Assembly (NCBI GenBank): GCA_045110675.1
Contig: JBGCGJ010000063.1
Coordinates: forward strand, 1 to 50,756
Direction of reading: 5' to 3'
Length of the DNA: 50,756 nucleotides
DNA from: JBALVT01 sp045110675
GTDB taxonomy: Bacteria > Pseudomonadota > Gammaproteobacteria > Pseudomonadales > Halieaceae
The position numbers were made by a program, and so were the translations under genes. Position 1 is the first letter of the stretch. Each line of letters starts with the position of its first letter. The notes under the pieces are model-generated. The model did not search any database. It worked only from the letters and a program-made list of their open reading frames with translations, and had not been told where the DNA came from. Below are positions 35,748 through 43,396 of the stretch, piece by piece.

Positions 35748-36161
35748 TCATTGCTCCACCGAGAGGTGAGCGCCACGGGTGGCAAAGTTCTCCGTGTCAT
35801 CTCCAACATCATAATAAGCGCCCTTTTCGTCCAGATAGATATGGGCGACCAGAGGGAGGCCGACATCGCCATCAACTGAACCGGCAAAAATACTGATCCG
35901 ATCACCGCTATCAGGCTTCCAAAAAAGGGAGCAACCGCACTGCTGGCAGAACCCTCTTTGCGCTTCGGATGATGCTCTGTACCACTTTAAATGGCTACCG
36001 GGTTGTATCTCCAGATCTTCCGGTCGAACTGACGTAGACGCCGTGTAATGGCCGCTGGACTTTCTACACTCGGTACAATGGCAAGCAATAATATCCCGGA
36101 GCTTACCGTTCGCGCTGTATGTAACATCACCGCAGATGCAACTTCCCGAAATCCTAGCCAT
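35748..36161 (-). CDS. GFA family protein (2 of 5 in the window)
   Basis: This 137-residue protein has the zinc pattern GSCICGDVTYS near residue 5, CHCTECRKSSGHY near 27 and FCQQCGCSLFWKPDSGDRISIFAGSVD near 72. It is a standard-length GFA-fold protein with unknown reaction. Its stop lies 36 bases from the start of the BKACE gene. Confidence 0.82.
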   Translation of the reverse strand: MARISGSCICGDVTYSANGKLRDIIACHCTECRKSSGHYTASTSVRPEDLEIQPGSHLKWYRASSEAQRGFCQQCGCSLFWKPDSGDRISIFAGSVDGDVGLPLVAHIYLDEKGAYYDVGDDTENFATRGAHLSVEQ

Positions 36162-36261
36162 AGCTTCCCCCTCTGAAATTCAATCTATCAGCTCCAAGCA
36201 AACAGCCGGCAGCGGCGGTGCGAGACCCACAGATTGGTAGAACCGAAGAGTTACTCGGAGT

Positions 36262-36603
36262 TTAGTTCACCAACTTAAGATCACCCGTCACCCGATCGAT
36301 ATCAGGGATCGTAGCAGGCCCAATACCAACGCACGTCATGGTACCAGAGGCAACCACAGTTCTCCCTGCGTCTCTTACCAGGTGCGCCGGAAGATTGGCA
36401 TCCATAGCCAGTTTGTAGTACTCCATCAGAAGTTCATCACTGGCAACCGCTAGCACAACCTTCGGCATACCTAGCTGCAACCAACCTCTTTGATCCGCAG
36501 TATTCGCTGCCAGAAAGCTCGCTACCGATGCATGCGCGACTTGAGCCGCCAACTTCCCCCGGGGTAGAGCCAGTGATTCATTGACCAAAATAACCTGTTT
36601 CAT
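36262..36603 (-). CDS. Peptidyl-tRNA hydrolase 2 (Pth2) family protein
   Basis: This 113-residue protein follows the Pth2 fold: LPRGKLAAQVAHASVASFLAA near residue 13 (Pth2 members share RGKxxAQxxHA), PKVVLAVASDELLMEYYKLA near 47, and the catalytic-site segment LVRDAGRTVVASGTMTCVGIGP near 75. Pth2 is the usual enzyme of archaea and eukaryotes; bacterial copies are patchy. A role in recycling peptidyl-tRNA or another small substrate is possible. Confidence 0.75.
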   Translation of the reverse strand: MKQVILVNESLALPRGKLAAQVAHASVASFLAANTADQRGWLQLGMPKVVLAVASDELLMEYYKLAMDANLPAHLVRDAGRTVVASGTMTCVGIGPATIPDIDRVTGDLKLVN

Positions 36604-36774
36604 ATTCCAATATCGGCCTGTGAGCAGTGGTAAGTGGGCATCAACTGGTTGTTCAAAACTGGGTGATTTCGGGCCATTCCATGATTCCCACTAAATGATA
36701 AATTCCGTGGGTTTAGTGTAGGCTATTTTCGCCGTTTATTGCATTGTCCAGTTGCAACTATCGAGCAATCGCAA

Positions 36775-37227
36775 CTATCTAGAGAGTTGGGCAATCTCTG
36801 CGGTCTTTATCTCGTAGAGCTCAATGACGTTGCCGCTGGGATCGCGCCCGTAAATCGCCGAAGCATCTTCACCAAAGTGGACAACCTCCCCAACAAATTC
36901 CATTCCAAGGTCGCTCAAACGGTCATACTCCGCCTGGATATCGTCAACTTGCAAAGCAATATGCGGATAACCATAGTCACAAGGTCTGGAGCGCAGATCC
37001 TGGGGTTCCGGGTTGTTATATTGCCATAGCTCAACAAAGGCATTAGGTGTCTTTAGCATTGCCATCTTGGCCTTGACGGCGTCCAGGCCGATGGCCCGAT
37101 TAGCCATAGGATCGTTGTCGAAATCGCTGCGCTGAACAACTTCAAAGCCAAGGGCCTCGGTATAGAACTTCAAAGCCTTGTCGAAGTCGTTCACACCTAT
37201 GGCGACGTGATGCAAGCCTACTATCAT
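36775..37227 (-). CDS. VOC (glyoxalase-type) family protein
   Basis: This 150-residue protein has two beta-alpha-beta-beta-beta modules with metal ligands spaced as in glyoxalase I and methylmalonyl-CoA epimerase: H in LHHVAIGVND near residue 6, E in FVELWQY near 67, H in YPHIALQVDD near 90, and E in VIELYEI near 138. The epimerase-like spacing is notable, but the substrate is uncertain. The 170-base gap upstream has no gene. Confidence 0.85.
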   Translation of the reverse strand: MIVGLHHVAIGVNDFDKALKFYTEALGFEVVQRSDFDNDPMANRAIGLDAVKAKMAMLKTPNAFVELWQYNNPEPQDLRSRPCDYGYPHIALQVDDIQAEYDRLSDLGMEFVGEVVHFGEDASAIYGRDPSGNVIELYEIKTAEIAQLSR

Positions 37228-37299
37228 CGTGTTCTCCTTATAGCGTAGTGATCAAAGCATTGGTCAAAAGCATGGCAGTTTACTTTCTTCGAATCTGCA

Positions 37300-38718
37300 C
37301 TAAGGTCCAGGTGCACCAGAGTCATTTTCAATCGAAGCTTGATGATCTTCTATAACCTTGTAAAGGGGGAAATCAACCCAGGTGTCATTCAGATAGTTCA
37401 GCTCCGGGACTTCTTCCTTCGGATCCACCAGGAGGTTGTAGACACTCGGATAGGCCATCTTTCGAATCGCATAACTATCCTTATCCATCTCCTTTAGCAG
37501 CAACTTCCAGTTGCGCCACTTCACCCCAAAAAGTTCATTGCCGATGTAAATGATGACAGATTCTCTAGCTGATTTTTCCGATTTACCCATCAGAAAATCA
37601 GATTGATCCACACCGTCCATAACTCGATCTTTGGGAAGGTCGGCGCCAATAATTTTCGCGACGGTGGGGAATAAATCAATCTGATGCATAATTTCGTTCG
37701 ACACTTGCTTAGCCGGAATTTTTGCCGGCCAGCGGATCAGAAATGGGACGCGTAACGAACCCTCATAGGGAGAAAACATGCCACTCCGCCAGGGGCCGGT
37801 GAATCCGAAGGATCTCGGCACACCTTCGCGGCCATTATCCGAGGTAAAAATAAATACAGTGTTTTCCTTAAGGCCCAGCTTGTCGATGGTCTCCAAAAGC
37901 TCGCCTACATAGGCATCTGTCTGTGCCAAAACGTCGGCAAAGCTGCCATTACCTGTCTTACCGTAATAGTCGGGATGCGGATCAACCGGCTCATGGGTTT
38001 GCGTATAGGGCAGGTAGGCAAAAAACGGCTGCTTGGCTTTGGCCTTGCGCTTGATAAAATCGATAGCCTGATCTGTAATTTCCCGATCGATGGTTCGACG
38101 CTTGGCGCGATCATAGACATCCAACTGCTTGGGCTTCTGGCCTCGTTTTGCCGACATAACATGAGTAAACACGGCGCTTGGATGGCTGCCCGGGGTAAAG
38201 CTATTGCTATCTGGCCAGAAGGCTCGATCTGAAGATCTGGGGATGCCAATCCATTCGTCGAAACCCTGGTCTGTAGGGTAACGCCCTTCAGTGTCTCCCA
38301 AATGCCACTTCCCAAAAATACCCGTTGCATAACCTGAGTCCGACAACATCTCGGCCAGGGTAACCTCCCACTTGGTAATCCCGTACCAGACACCTCGGGG
38401 AGGTCCGTCAGGCCGCTGCCGAGTGCGAATACCGTAGCGCCCCGTCATCAGAGCCGAGCGTGACGGTGTGCATTCTGCTTCAACGTTAAAATTAGTCAGC
38501 TGGAAACCATCGGCGGCAATGCCATCAATATTGGGAGTGGCGGCTCCGCGCAGTACCCCTCCCCCATAAACACCAATCTCGCCGTAGCCAAAATTGTCCA
38601 TCAAAACCAGAACGATATTAGGTTTACCGTCACTTTGTGCGACGGTGGTGAGTGGAACCACCAGTGTGAGAATCAATAAATGGCCCAATTTTTTGATACT
38701 TCGAACGGACTGGAACAT
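37300..38718 (-). CDS. Exported sulfatase (formylglycine type)
   Basis: This 472-residue protein has a signal peptide (LGHLLILTLVVPLTTVAQS, cleavage near residue 28) and a sulfatase fold. The formylglycine motif CTPSRSALMTGRYG near residue 85 carries the cysteine to be oxidised. Metal ligands appear in VLVLMDNFGYGEIG and FTSDNGREG. YLPYTQTHEPVDPHP is a typical substrate-pocket stretch. It probably removes sulfate from a marine polysaccharide. The ATG at 38718 follows AGGGAG by 6 bases. No sulfatase-activating enzyme is nearby. Confidence 0.9.
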   Translation of the reverse strand: MFQSVRSIKKLGHLLILTLVVPLTTVAQSDGKPNIVLVLMDNFGYGEIGVYGGGVLRGAATPNIDGIAADGFQLTNFNVEAECTPSRSALMTGRYGIRTRQRPDGPPRGVWYGITKWEVTLAEMLSDSGYATGIFGKWHLGDTEGRYPTDQGFDEWIGIPRSSDRAFWPDSNSFTPGSHPSAVFTHVMSAKRGQKPKQLDVYDRAKRRTIDREITDQAIDFIKRKAKAKQPFFAYLPYTQTHEPVDPHPDYYGKTGNGSFADVLAQTDAYVGELLETIDKLGLKENTVFIFTSDNGREGVPRSFGFTGPWRSGMFSPYEGSLRVPFLIRWPAKIPAKQVSNEIMHQIDLFPTVAKIIGADLPKDRVMDGVDQSDFLMGKSEKSARESVIIYIGNELFGVKWRNWKLLLKEMDKDSYAIRKMAYPSVYNLLVDPKEEVPELNYLNDTWVDFPLYKVIEDHQASIENDSGAPGP

Positions 38719-38798
38719 GTTGAACTCCCTGAGGTCTTCAGCTTTATTTTGTATCAACTGCCGCGCAGGCGCTACCTATAAGAACGCCCCACCCACTC

Positions 38799-39245
38799 TT
38801 ACAAATGAAGCTCCATATCATGACGATGCATGCCCGACCCCCATCCGTGGTCAGTCACCGAGATGACTTCAGCGCCAAACTTTGCAAAGAATGGGGCGGA
38901 TTTATGGCTAGCAGCAATATGCACCAGGTGCCTGTCGGCGGCGAGAGCCAAACTCGAAACCCTCGTCATGATTGCCGATCCGATACCCCGACCCTGTGAA
39001 CTGGGATCCAGCAGAATCCAATTCAAATCTTTAGCTTTCTCGCCTCTGTCGAATACCCCAAACGCACCCATCACTTTTCCCGTCACTTCACACAGTTCAT
39101 ACCCTACGGGACAAGTGTCTAAAAAAGCCAAATAGTCAGCTCTTTCGTTAGGGGCGAAGTATTCGGGGCAATTTGCGTCAAAGATAGTTAGGCAAGCTCT
39201 TTGATCAGCCTTGGTGTAGGGGCGGAATGTTAGTTCTTGTGACAT
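38799..39245 (-). CDS. GNAT-family N-acetyltransferase
   Basis: This 148-residue protein has a clear acetyl-CoA loop, SQGRGIGSAIM near residue 85, preceded by the strand LNWILLDP, and the C-terminal APFFAKFGAEVISVTDHGWGSGMHRHDMEL. I use the ATG at 39245 (MSQELTFRPYTKADQ), which begins a typical GNAT first strand and follows an AGGAAT-GGG purine stretch. A longer frame to 39326 would overlap the upstream gene. Confidence 0.82.
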   Translation of the reverse strand: MSQELTFRPYTKADQRACLTIFDANCPEYFAPNERADYLAFLDTCPVGYELCEVTGKVMGAFGVFDRGEKAKDLNWILLDPSSQGRGIGSAIMTRVSSLALAADRHLVHIAASHKSAPFFAKFGAEVISVTDHGWGSGMHRHDMELHL

Positions 39246-39300
39246 AGCCCTATTCCTGTTGCTTCTCCAATGCGAAGTATCCTGACGGCTAGCAATATCT

Positions 39301-39795
39301 CTAGTCTGGATCGCCGGGCAGCGCAATCTGCTTTTGCATATTGTGGCTTACGGTTTGGTAGCCGAGACTATTATACAAATCGATAGCTGCCGAATTTTGG
39401 TTGAAAACGTGAAGTCGTAAACTCGTCGCACCCAAGCCTGCTACTAGTTCTTCTAAGATGCCAAGCGCCAATTTTGCATAGCCTCTTCGCCTGAACGCCG
39501 GATAGATTTCAAGGTCATAGATAAAGCCCGATAGGTTTCCGGAATGGTCTTCGATCTTTACCCAAATATGACCCAGCTTAACGTCACTGCCTCCGTCAAC
39601 AATATTAAACAGATAGTTATCCTTCGTTAAATTTCCGTCAGGCAGTAACGATGCGTGAACACTCTTGGAAAGTGCCAGAGATTGAGATTCTTCCCACCGG
39701 CCTGAGTCAACATTGCTCTTGGCATAAACCGGTATTGCGATTTGAATATAATCAGAAAACGATTCTTCGTTCATTGCTTTCAACAATACCTTCAT
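39301..39795 (-). CDS. GNAT-family N-acetyltransferase
   Basis: This 164-residue protein has the acetyl-CoA loop FRRRGYAKLAL near residue 110 after the strand IYDLEIYP, and ends with LRLHVFNQNSAAIDLYNSLGYQTV, the usual GNAT C-terminal pattern for substrate and CoA binding. I start it at ATG 39795 (MKVLLKAMNEE). It is not closely similar to the adjacent GNAT, so the pair is not a fresh duplication. Confidence 0.82.
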   Translation of the reverse strand: MKVLLKAMNEESFSDYIQIAIPVYAKSNVDSGRWEESQSLALSKSVHASLLPDGNLTKDNYLFNIVDGGSDVKLGHIWVKIEDHSGNLSGFIYDLEIYPAFRRRGYAKLALGILEELVAGLGATSLRLHVFNQNSAAIDLYNSLGYQTVSHNMQKQIALPGDPD

Positions 39796-39829
39796 AGCTT
39801 TGTCGTGCTCCAGTAGACCCAGCACACAA

Positions 39830-40138
39830 TCATCTGCTCCGCGGTTCGATATCTTTCAACGAACTGGAAAACGCCTCAATTTCTTCGCTACTGTACTTCG
39901 TGTGAATCCGCAGAGTTGAAGCCGCCTGGTGTGCCAAACTTATACCGGCTCTGCGCTCTGTTATTGGCCGAATCGGTCTCGCAACAAACCCACCACCACA
40001 ATTTGGACATACATTCGCTAATACGTTTTCAACACAGGTAGAACAAAAAGTGCATTCGTAGGTGCAGATACAGGCTTCCATAGAATCTGGTGGAAGATCC
40101 CGATCGCAGAGCTCACAATTTGGCCTAATCTCTAACAA
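39830..40138 (-). CDS. DUF1272 family zinc-ribbon protein
   Basis: This 102-residue protein begins LEIRPNCELCDRDLPPDSMEACICTYECTFC and continues CxxC...CPNCGGGFVARPIRP, matching the DUF1272 family, small cysteine-rich proteins with eight conserved cysteines forming zinc sites. The C-terminal third (about 70-102) is extra. The TTG start lies inside the 3' end of the RidA gene, giving a 14-base overlap and likely co-translation. Confidence 0.8.
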   Translation of the reverse strand: MLEIRPNCELCDRDLPPDSMEACICTYECTFCSTCVENVLANVCPNCGGGFVARPIRPITERRAGISLAHQAASTLRIHTKYSSEEIEAFSSSLKDIEPRSR

Positions 40139-40592
40139 CGGCTAAACACTCAACTTCAGTTCTTGCCCCTAAGGCCAAACCATTCGTACCAAATGCGCTA
40201 CGTGCCGGGTAGGGTTTTTCAAAAAATGTCGCATAGACTTCGTTGAAGATAGGCCACTCGGACATATCCGACAACATCACTGTACATTTAACAATATCCT
40301 TCATTGATAGGCCGTTGGCCTCCAAAACCGCCTTTATATTATTCATTGTTTGCTCGGTCTCCGCTTCAATACCGCCTTTTACCAGAGACAGTGTTCCTGG
40401 CACGGAACCAATTTGACCAGAGAGATAGAGGGTATGACCAACACGGACAGACTCGGAGAAAGGTAACTCCATATTTTTTGCCAGGACTGCCCCGGAGTTA
40501 TTAAATTCAACCATTGGCATTGTCTCAGCCAAGGATTCAACTGGCGATAGAATGCCAATAGTAAAAATAGCGGTGATTAGTATCGTTTTCAT
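40125..40592 (-). CDS. Exported RidA-family protein
   Basis: This 155-residue protein has a signal peptide (ILITAIFTIGILSPVESLA, cleavage near residue 22) before a complete RidA fold: PFSESVRVGHTLYLSGQIG near residue 44, QTMNNIKAVLEANGLSMKDIVKCTVML near 82, and the substrate-site arginine in YPARSAFGTNGLALGARTEVECLA near 128. RidA members deaminate reactive imines in the cytoplasm; this exported form must do something different. It is the last clearly non-cassette gene before the attC-bearing array. Confidence 0.82.
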   Translation of the reverse strand: MKTILITAIFTIGILSPVESLAETMPMVEFNNSGAVLAKNMELPFSESVRVGHTLYLSGQIGSVPGTLSLVKGGIEAETEQTMNNIKAVLEANGLSMKDIVKCTVMLSDMSEWPIFNEVYATFFEKPYPARSAFGTNGLALGARTEVECLAVVRD

Positions 40593-40779
40593 TTTAAGCC
40601 TTTTTTCAGTTGTAAGTGTGAATTGTTCAGTGCACTAGATAGCATGTGCTTCTATTCTGACAATTGGGCCTGCGATACGAACGCGAGCATGCTGGATGCA
40701 ACCGATAGGATCTCGATTTGTCACGAGTACGCTGCGTAGATGTGCTCGTCGTAGAATGTACCGCGTAAGTATATGAGTT
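40593..40779. other. Gap between the RidA gene and the first attC-like site
   Basis: No open frame in these 187 bases looks like a gene on either strand. The stretch must hold the promoter of the RidA-DUF1272 pair. It marks the apparent left border of the attC-bearing region. Confidence 0.4.
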
Positions 40780-40850
40780 TTGCAACGACACTGCTTGCGA
40801 TTCCTTTTCCCCAGTGCGGCTCCCCAAGCCAATGCCCCAAGATGTTAGGC
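40780..40850 (-). other. Weak attC-like site (leftmost)
   Basis: GTTAGGC (40844-40850) fits the inverse core; the opposite end TTGCAAC (40780-40786) departs from consensus. Internal CACTG/CAGTG and GGCTT..AGCC pairings give hairpin potential. It lies 15 bases after the stop of the membrane-protein gene, where an attC is expected. It is the weakest call in the series. Confidence 0.35.
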
Positions 40851-40865
40851 GGACCACGCTCTCAG

Positions 40866-41237
40866 TTATTCGGCTTCCAGGCTCCAGGACTTCCACATAA
40901 ACCACACACTAAGCACCATGGTAACGATAAGAACTAGCGCTACAGTTTCAGGTATATAGGTAACATTCGCACTTTCGCTAGCACCTGGCATATCTGACCG
41001 TCCACGGTCACCCCAATATCTTGCGGTGTTGTTGAAATTGTAGATAGTTAGAATGGTGAGAGTTTGTATTACCAAGTAAAGGCTATTCCCTAATAGAAAT
41101 TGAGCCTTACTCAATCGGCCTGCCGCTATATAGGCCGCAACAAGATAGGCACTTAGAAGCGCGATAAAAATCGATATATAGGCCGCCGAAGTCGAATAGC
41201 TACTCTGGGCCAGGTCGAGCATTTCGTAGGGTGTCAT
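40866..41237 (-). CDS. Cassette-encoded membrane protein, 123 aa
   Basis: There are three hydrophobic segments: YISIFIALLSAYLVAAYIAAG (about 20-40), LGNSLYLVIQTLTILTIY (about 48-66) and TVALVLIVTMVLSVWFMW (about 97-115). The spacing resembles small four-helix cassette proteins of unknown function. It starts with ATG (MTPYEMLDLAQSSYSTSAAY). No motif suggests a role. It occupies a cassette bounded by the attC at 41324 and the weak site at 40780. Confidence 0.65.
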   Translation of the reverse strand: MTPYEMLDLAQSSYSTSAAYISIFIALLSAYLVAAYIAAGRLSKAQFLLGNSLYLVIQTLTILTIYNFNNTARYWGDRGRSDMPGASESANVTYIPETVALVLIVTMVLSVWFMWKSWSLEAE

Positions 41238-41323
41238 TATCTATTCCACGTCTAGGTTAGCAAAGATTAACAGATACTATGATTGTGATTTATCTTAGTG
41301 GGCTCGAAATCACTTCGCGCTTA

Positions 41324-41399
41324 GGAAAACGTCGGCGAAACAGCGCGGCGGCTTTGACGTTCCGTCGCGCAGGGAAAGTACTGCCGGTTCCTGTTATGC
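41324..41399 (-). other. attC site
   Basis: The inverse core GTTATGC (41393-41399) overlaps the GFA stop codon. The internal stem GCGCGGCGG with CCGTCGCGC and outer CGGC/GCCG pairing are clear. The recombining end (GGAAAAC at 41324) is poor. It reads in the minus direction. Confidence 0.6.
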
Positions 41400-41810
41400 G
41401 TCTTCAAAAGTTTCCTGCCTGGGGGCAGCTATGCCGTGCTCACACCATTCAGCTCTTTCACCCCAAAATATATTTGCTTCTGGTTTTATACTCGGAACAT
41501 TATCCAAAGTACCCGTTGGGATAAACAGCATCTCGCCATCTCCATCAATAAATGGCAAGCCTGAGCCGCATGTATTACAGAATACTTGTGTGAAACCTCG
41601 CCCAGGATAATCAAATCGCTTCATGTTGTCGGCACCGGAAACCCAGCTTATCTCAGCTGGCACCGCAATGATATTCGCTGCGAACGCAGAGGCTGTGGTT
41701 TTACGGCACTGGATGCAGTGGCATTGAAAGAAGTGTTTTAGTTCGGACGTAATCGAGTATTTGCATTCGCCACACAAGCAGCTGCCCGTTAGAGTTTCCT
41801 CATTTTTCAT
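41394..41810 (-). CDS. GFA family protein (3 of 5, cassette gene)
   Basis: This 138-residue protein has GSCLCGECKYSITSEL near residue 8, CHCIQCRKTTASAFAAN near 30 and VFCNTCGSGLPFIDGDGEMLFIPTGTLD near 78: the full zinc pattern of the GFA fold. The stop codon TAA is built into the inverse core of its attC, a common cassette arrangement. The function within the cassette pool is unknown. Confidence 0.82.
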   Translation of the reverse strand: MKNEETLTGSCLCGECKYSITSELKHFFQCHCIQCRKTTASAFAANIIAVPAEISWVSGADNMKRFDYPGRGFTQVFCNTCGSGLPFIDGDGEMLFIPTGTLDNVPSIKPEANIFWGERAEWCEHGIAAPRQETFEDA

Positions 41811-41827
41811 ACGTTATACCTCAGTGA

Positions 41828-41909
41828 CAAACAACGCTCCTATAATGGTGGACGAAACACAATAGAGCGAGTCCATCCCGATGAGCGATTTTGCCTGGTC
41901 TTGTTAAGT
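41828..41909 (-). other. attC site
   Basis: The inverse core GTTAAGT (41903-41909) overlaps the stop of the next gene, and the opposite core is AAACAAC (41828-41834) followed by GCTC. GGTGGAC pairs with GAGTCCATCC-like sequence in the middle. It is 82 bases long with the same orientation as its neighbours. Confidence 0.75.
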
Positions 41910-42296
41910 ATTGTCTTCACCAAAAGAACCTTTATATGAAATAGCACTAACAATGCACCATTGCGCATCTACTGCAGCACAGGTGTAAGCTGTTCTATAT
42001 TCCACCGGACCACTCGCAACATTTACTCGCCATCCCAGATCTATAGTAAATGCATCGTCTCCGCAAGGATGGAAGTGGCCAACCAGAAATTCTGCGTTGA
42101 GATAGCCCATATTTTTGAATGTGTCGCAATTAGTTTGCAATTTGGACACTAGCTCTTCTCGGCTCGTGTAGGTACTCAGTCCATCACCATCCATAATAAT
42201 AGTTGGAATGCGGTAGTGTGCTGCGATATCCGCTCCACTAAAGCGATCCCATGCATTTCTATAAGATGTAAAGAATTCGGTTAGTTCGCTAAGCAT
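41904..42296 (-). CDS. NTF2-like (SnoaL-type) cassette protein
   Basis: This 130-residue protein begins LTEFFTSYRNAWDRFSGADIAAHYRIPTIIM and ends in strands VEYRTAYTCAAVDAQWCIVSAISYKG, a cone-shaped NTF2-like fold used by many small-ligand binding or isomerase proteins. No catalytic residues are certain. Its stop codon lies in the attC inverse core. ATG start. Confidence 0.7.
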   Translation of the reverse strand: MLSELTEFFTSYRNAWDRFSGADIAAHYRIPTIIMDGDGLSTYTSREELVSKLQTNCDTFKNMGYLNAEFLVGHFHPCGDDAFTIDLGWRVNVASGPVEYRTAYTCAAVDAQWCIVSAISYKGSFGEDNT

Positions 42297-42301
42297 AAAG
42301 C

Positions 42302-42400
42302 ACCGAACGCACAGCTTGGGAGCGCATTATTTTTGCATACTAGGCCACGCTTTTTAGCGTCAACTTTCATGACCATGTTGCGCTCCATCACTCGTTGACA
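42302..42400 (-). other. attC site
   Basis: A long 99-base site. The ends are ACCGAAC (42302-42308) and GTTGACA (42394-42400). GGGAGCGCA near the left end pairs with TGCGCTCC near the right end, giving a strong stem. The VOC stop codon lies inside its right arm. Confidence 0.6.
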
Positions 42401-42753
42401 ACTAGATGAATAATGTTTGAAGGACTGCTCAACCAAAACCCTTCAATTGAGTTTGGAAGTTCTTCAATCTCATTTCGAAGCTTACACCCCTGTGCAACGA
42501 GGTATTCTTGGGCCGCGGCAATATCCTTTGATAAGATTTCTAACCATATTTCAGACTGACTAATGCCTTCGATTCTGTCAACCCAAAGCACTTTATCTCC
42601 GAACTCAAACGCAACTGACTCATAATGATCAGCGTTTTCGATCGGTATCTGTTTAAATCCAAGCACGTTCTTATAGAAGCCAACAACTTTTTCATACTCG
42701 TGCGAAGGTGTTTTAACAGCGATGTTTTTTCCAGGTACGAATTCTGGCTTCAT
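42388..42753 (-). CDS. VOC-family cassette protein
   Basis: This 121-residue protein has one glyoxalase/bleomycin-resistance-type module pair: GKNIAVKTPSHEYEKVVGFYKNVLGFKQI at the N terminus and FWLSSPSNIIHLVVNE at the end. The usual H/E metal ligands are only partly kept, so it may bind rather than convert its ligand. I start it at ATG 42753 (MKPEFVPGKN); the frame runs on through attC sequence but without support. Confidence 0.75.
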   Translation of the reverse strand: MKPEFVPGKNIAVKTPSHEYEKVVGFYKNVLGFKQIPIENADHYESVAFEFGDKVLWVDRIEGISQSEIWLEILSKDIAAAQEYLVAQGCKLRNEIEELPNSIEGFWLSSPSNIIHLVVNE

Positions 42754-42777
42754 TGTATGAGTCTCCACGAGTAAGGC

Positions 42778-42938
42778 ACAGAACACCACCGGCAGTGAGC
42801 GGCGAAGGAGCGAATCCAGCCCGAAGGGATATTGCCTGGCCTTCAAACCAACGAGCATTACAACAGGCTCATTTATATCACCTTTCGAACTGATGCACCC
42901 CGGCACCCGCAGGGTACGCCACGATCTACTTGTTAAGT
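42778..42938 (-). other. attC site, apparently split by an insert of about 90 bases
   Basis: The left part (42778-42840) looks like a normal attC: ACAGAAC, CCACCGGCAGTGAGCGG, CCAGCCCGAAGGG, ATTGCCTGG. The expected ending CTTGTTAAGTG appears only at 42929-42939. The intervening CCTTCAAACC...GATCTA is not attC-like. The inverse core GTTAAGT (42932-42938) contains the stop of the following VOC gene. Confidence 0.55.
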
Positions 42939-43330
42939 GCCAGCCGGTTGGTGGAATTCAATAACATTGTTATCAGGGTCTCGAATAAAGAAGAAGCGCG
43001 CACCCTCGTACTCTACTCTCTCTGTTATAGCGATACCCGCATCGGTGATTTTTGAGGCCATCGATTCTGCATCGCTAATCTCCAATGCAACATGCGTGTA
43101 ACCAGGATACTTCATTGGTACATCCATGAGGATATTTTCGGCAGATGCTTCTTGGGACCCATTTAGAATTAGATTGAATTTATGCCACTAGGATGTTCAA
43201 CAATCGCAACTGGCTCCGGCCCGACTGGGCCCACTATGAATTCAAAACCGAGTTGTTCGTAAAACCTTCGAGATACCTCTAAGTCCTTTACTCGCAACCC
43301 CACATGATTTATTCCTGTAATCTCATTCAT
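42933..43330 (-). pseudogene. VOC-family cassette gene, frameshifted
   Basis: Two adjacent frames make one glyoxalase-type protein. The first (start ATG 43330, MNEITGINHVGLRVKDLEVS) stops at 43169 after PSGINSI; the second continues LILNGSQEASAENILMDVPMKYPGYTHVALEISD to FFFIRDPDNNVIEFHQPAGT at 42933. The join falls near 43172 at AATTCAATCTAATT, so one base was gained or two lost. Metal ligands H (INHVGL), H (THVALE) and E (VIEFHQ) are all present, so the loss looks recent. Confidence 0.8.
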
Positions 43331-43353
43331 TGGATGACTCCGATATAGAAAAA

Positions 43354-43396
43354 CACTTAATGCTGCAAATTGGGACAACGACGCCGCGTGTTAACG
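43354..43396 (-). other. Short, decayed attC-like site
   Basis: Ends ACTTAATGC and GTTAACG resemble the two attC cores, and the cupin stop codon lies in the right one, as expected. At about 43 bases it is shorter than known attC sites and the internal stem is poor, so it is probably a deletion remnant. Confidence 0.35.

Noticed and set aside
38799..39795. The two adjacent GNAT genes as a recent tandem duplication
   Set aside because: Their sequences differ throughout apart from the acetyl-CoA loop shared by the whole family.
28474..40592. Calling each small gene here an integron cassette
   Set aside because: I checked the gaps between these genes and saw no pair of attC-like cores with a stem, so the array border is placed near 40.8 kb. 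A model-based search could still find decayed sites.
40627..40905. A 92-codon minus-strand frame overlapping the membrane-protein gene
   Set aside because: Its composition is rich in Ser, Thr and Arg, has no recognisable pattern, and crosses the attC-like site; it is best explained as chance.
42933..43330. Programmed ribosomal frameshifting in the VOC gene
   Set aside because: No slippery heptamer or downstream pseudoknot is visible near 43172, so simple mutation is the better explanation.
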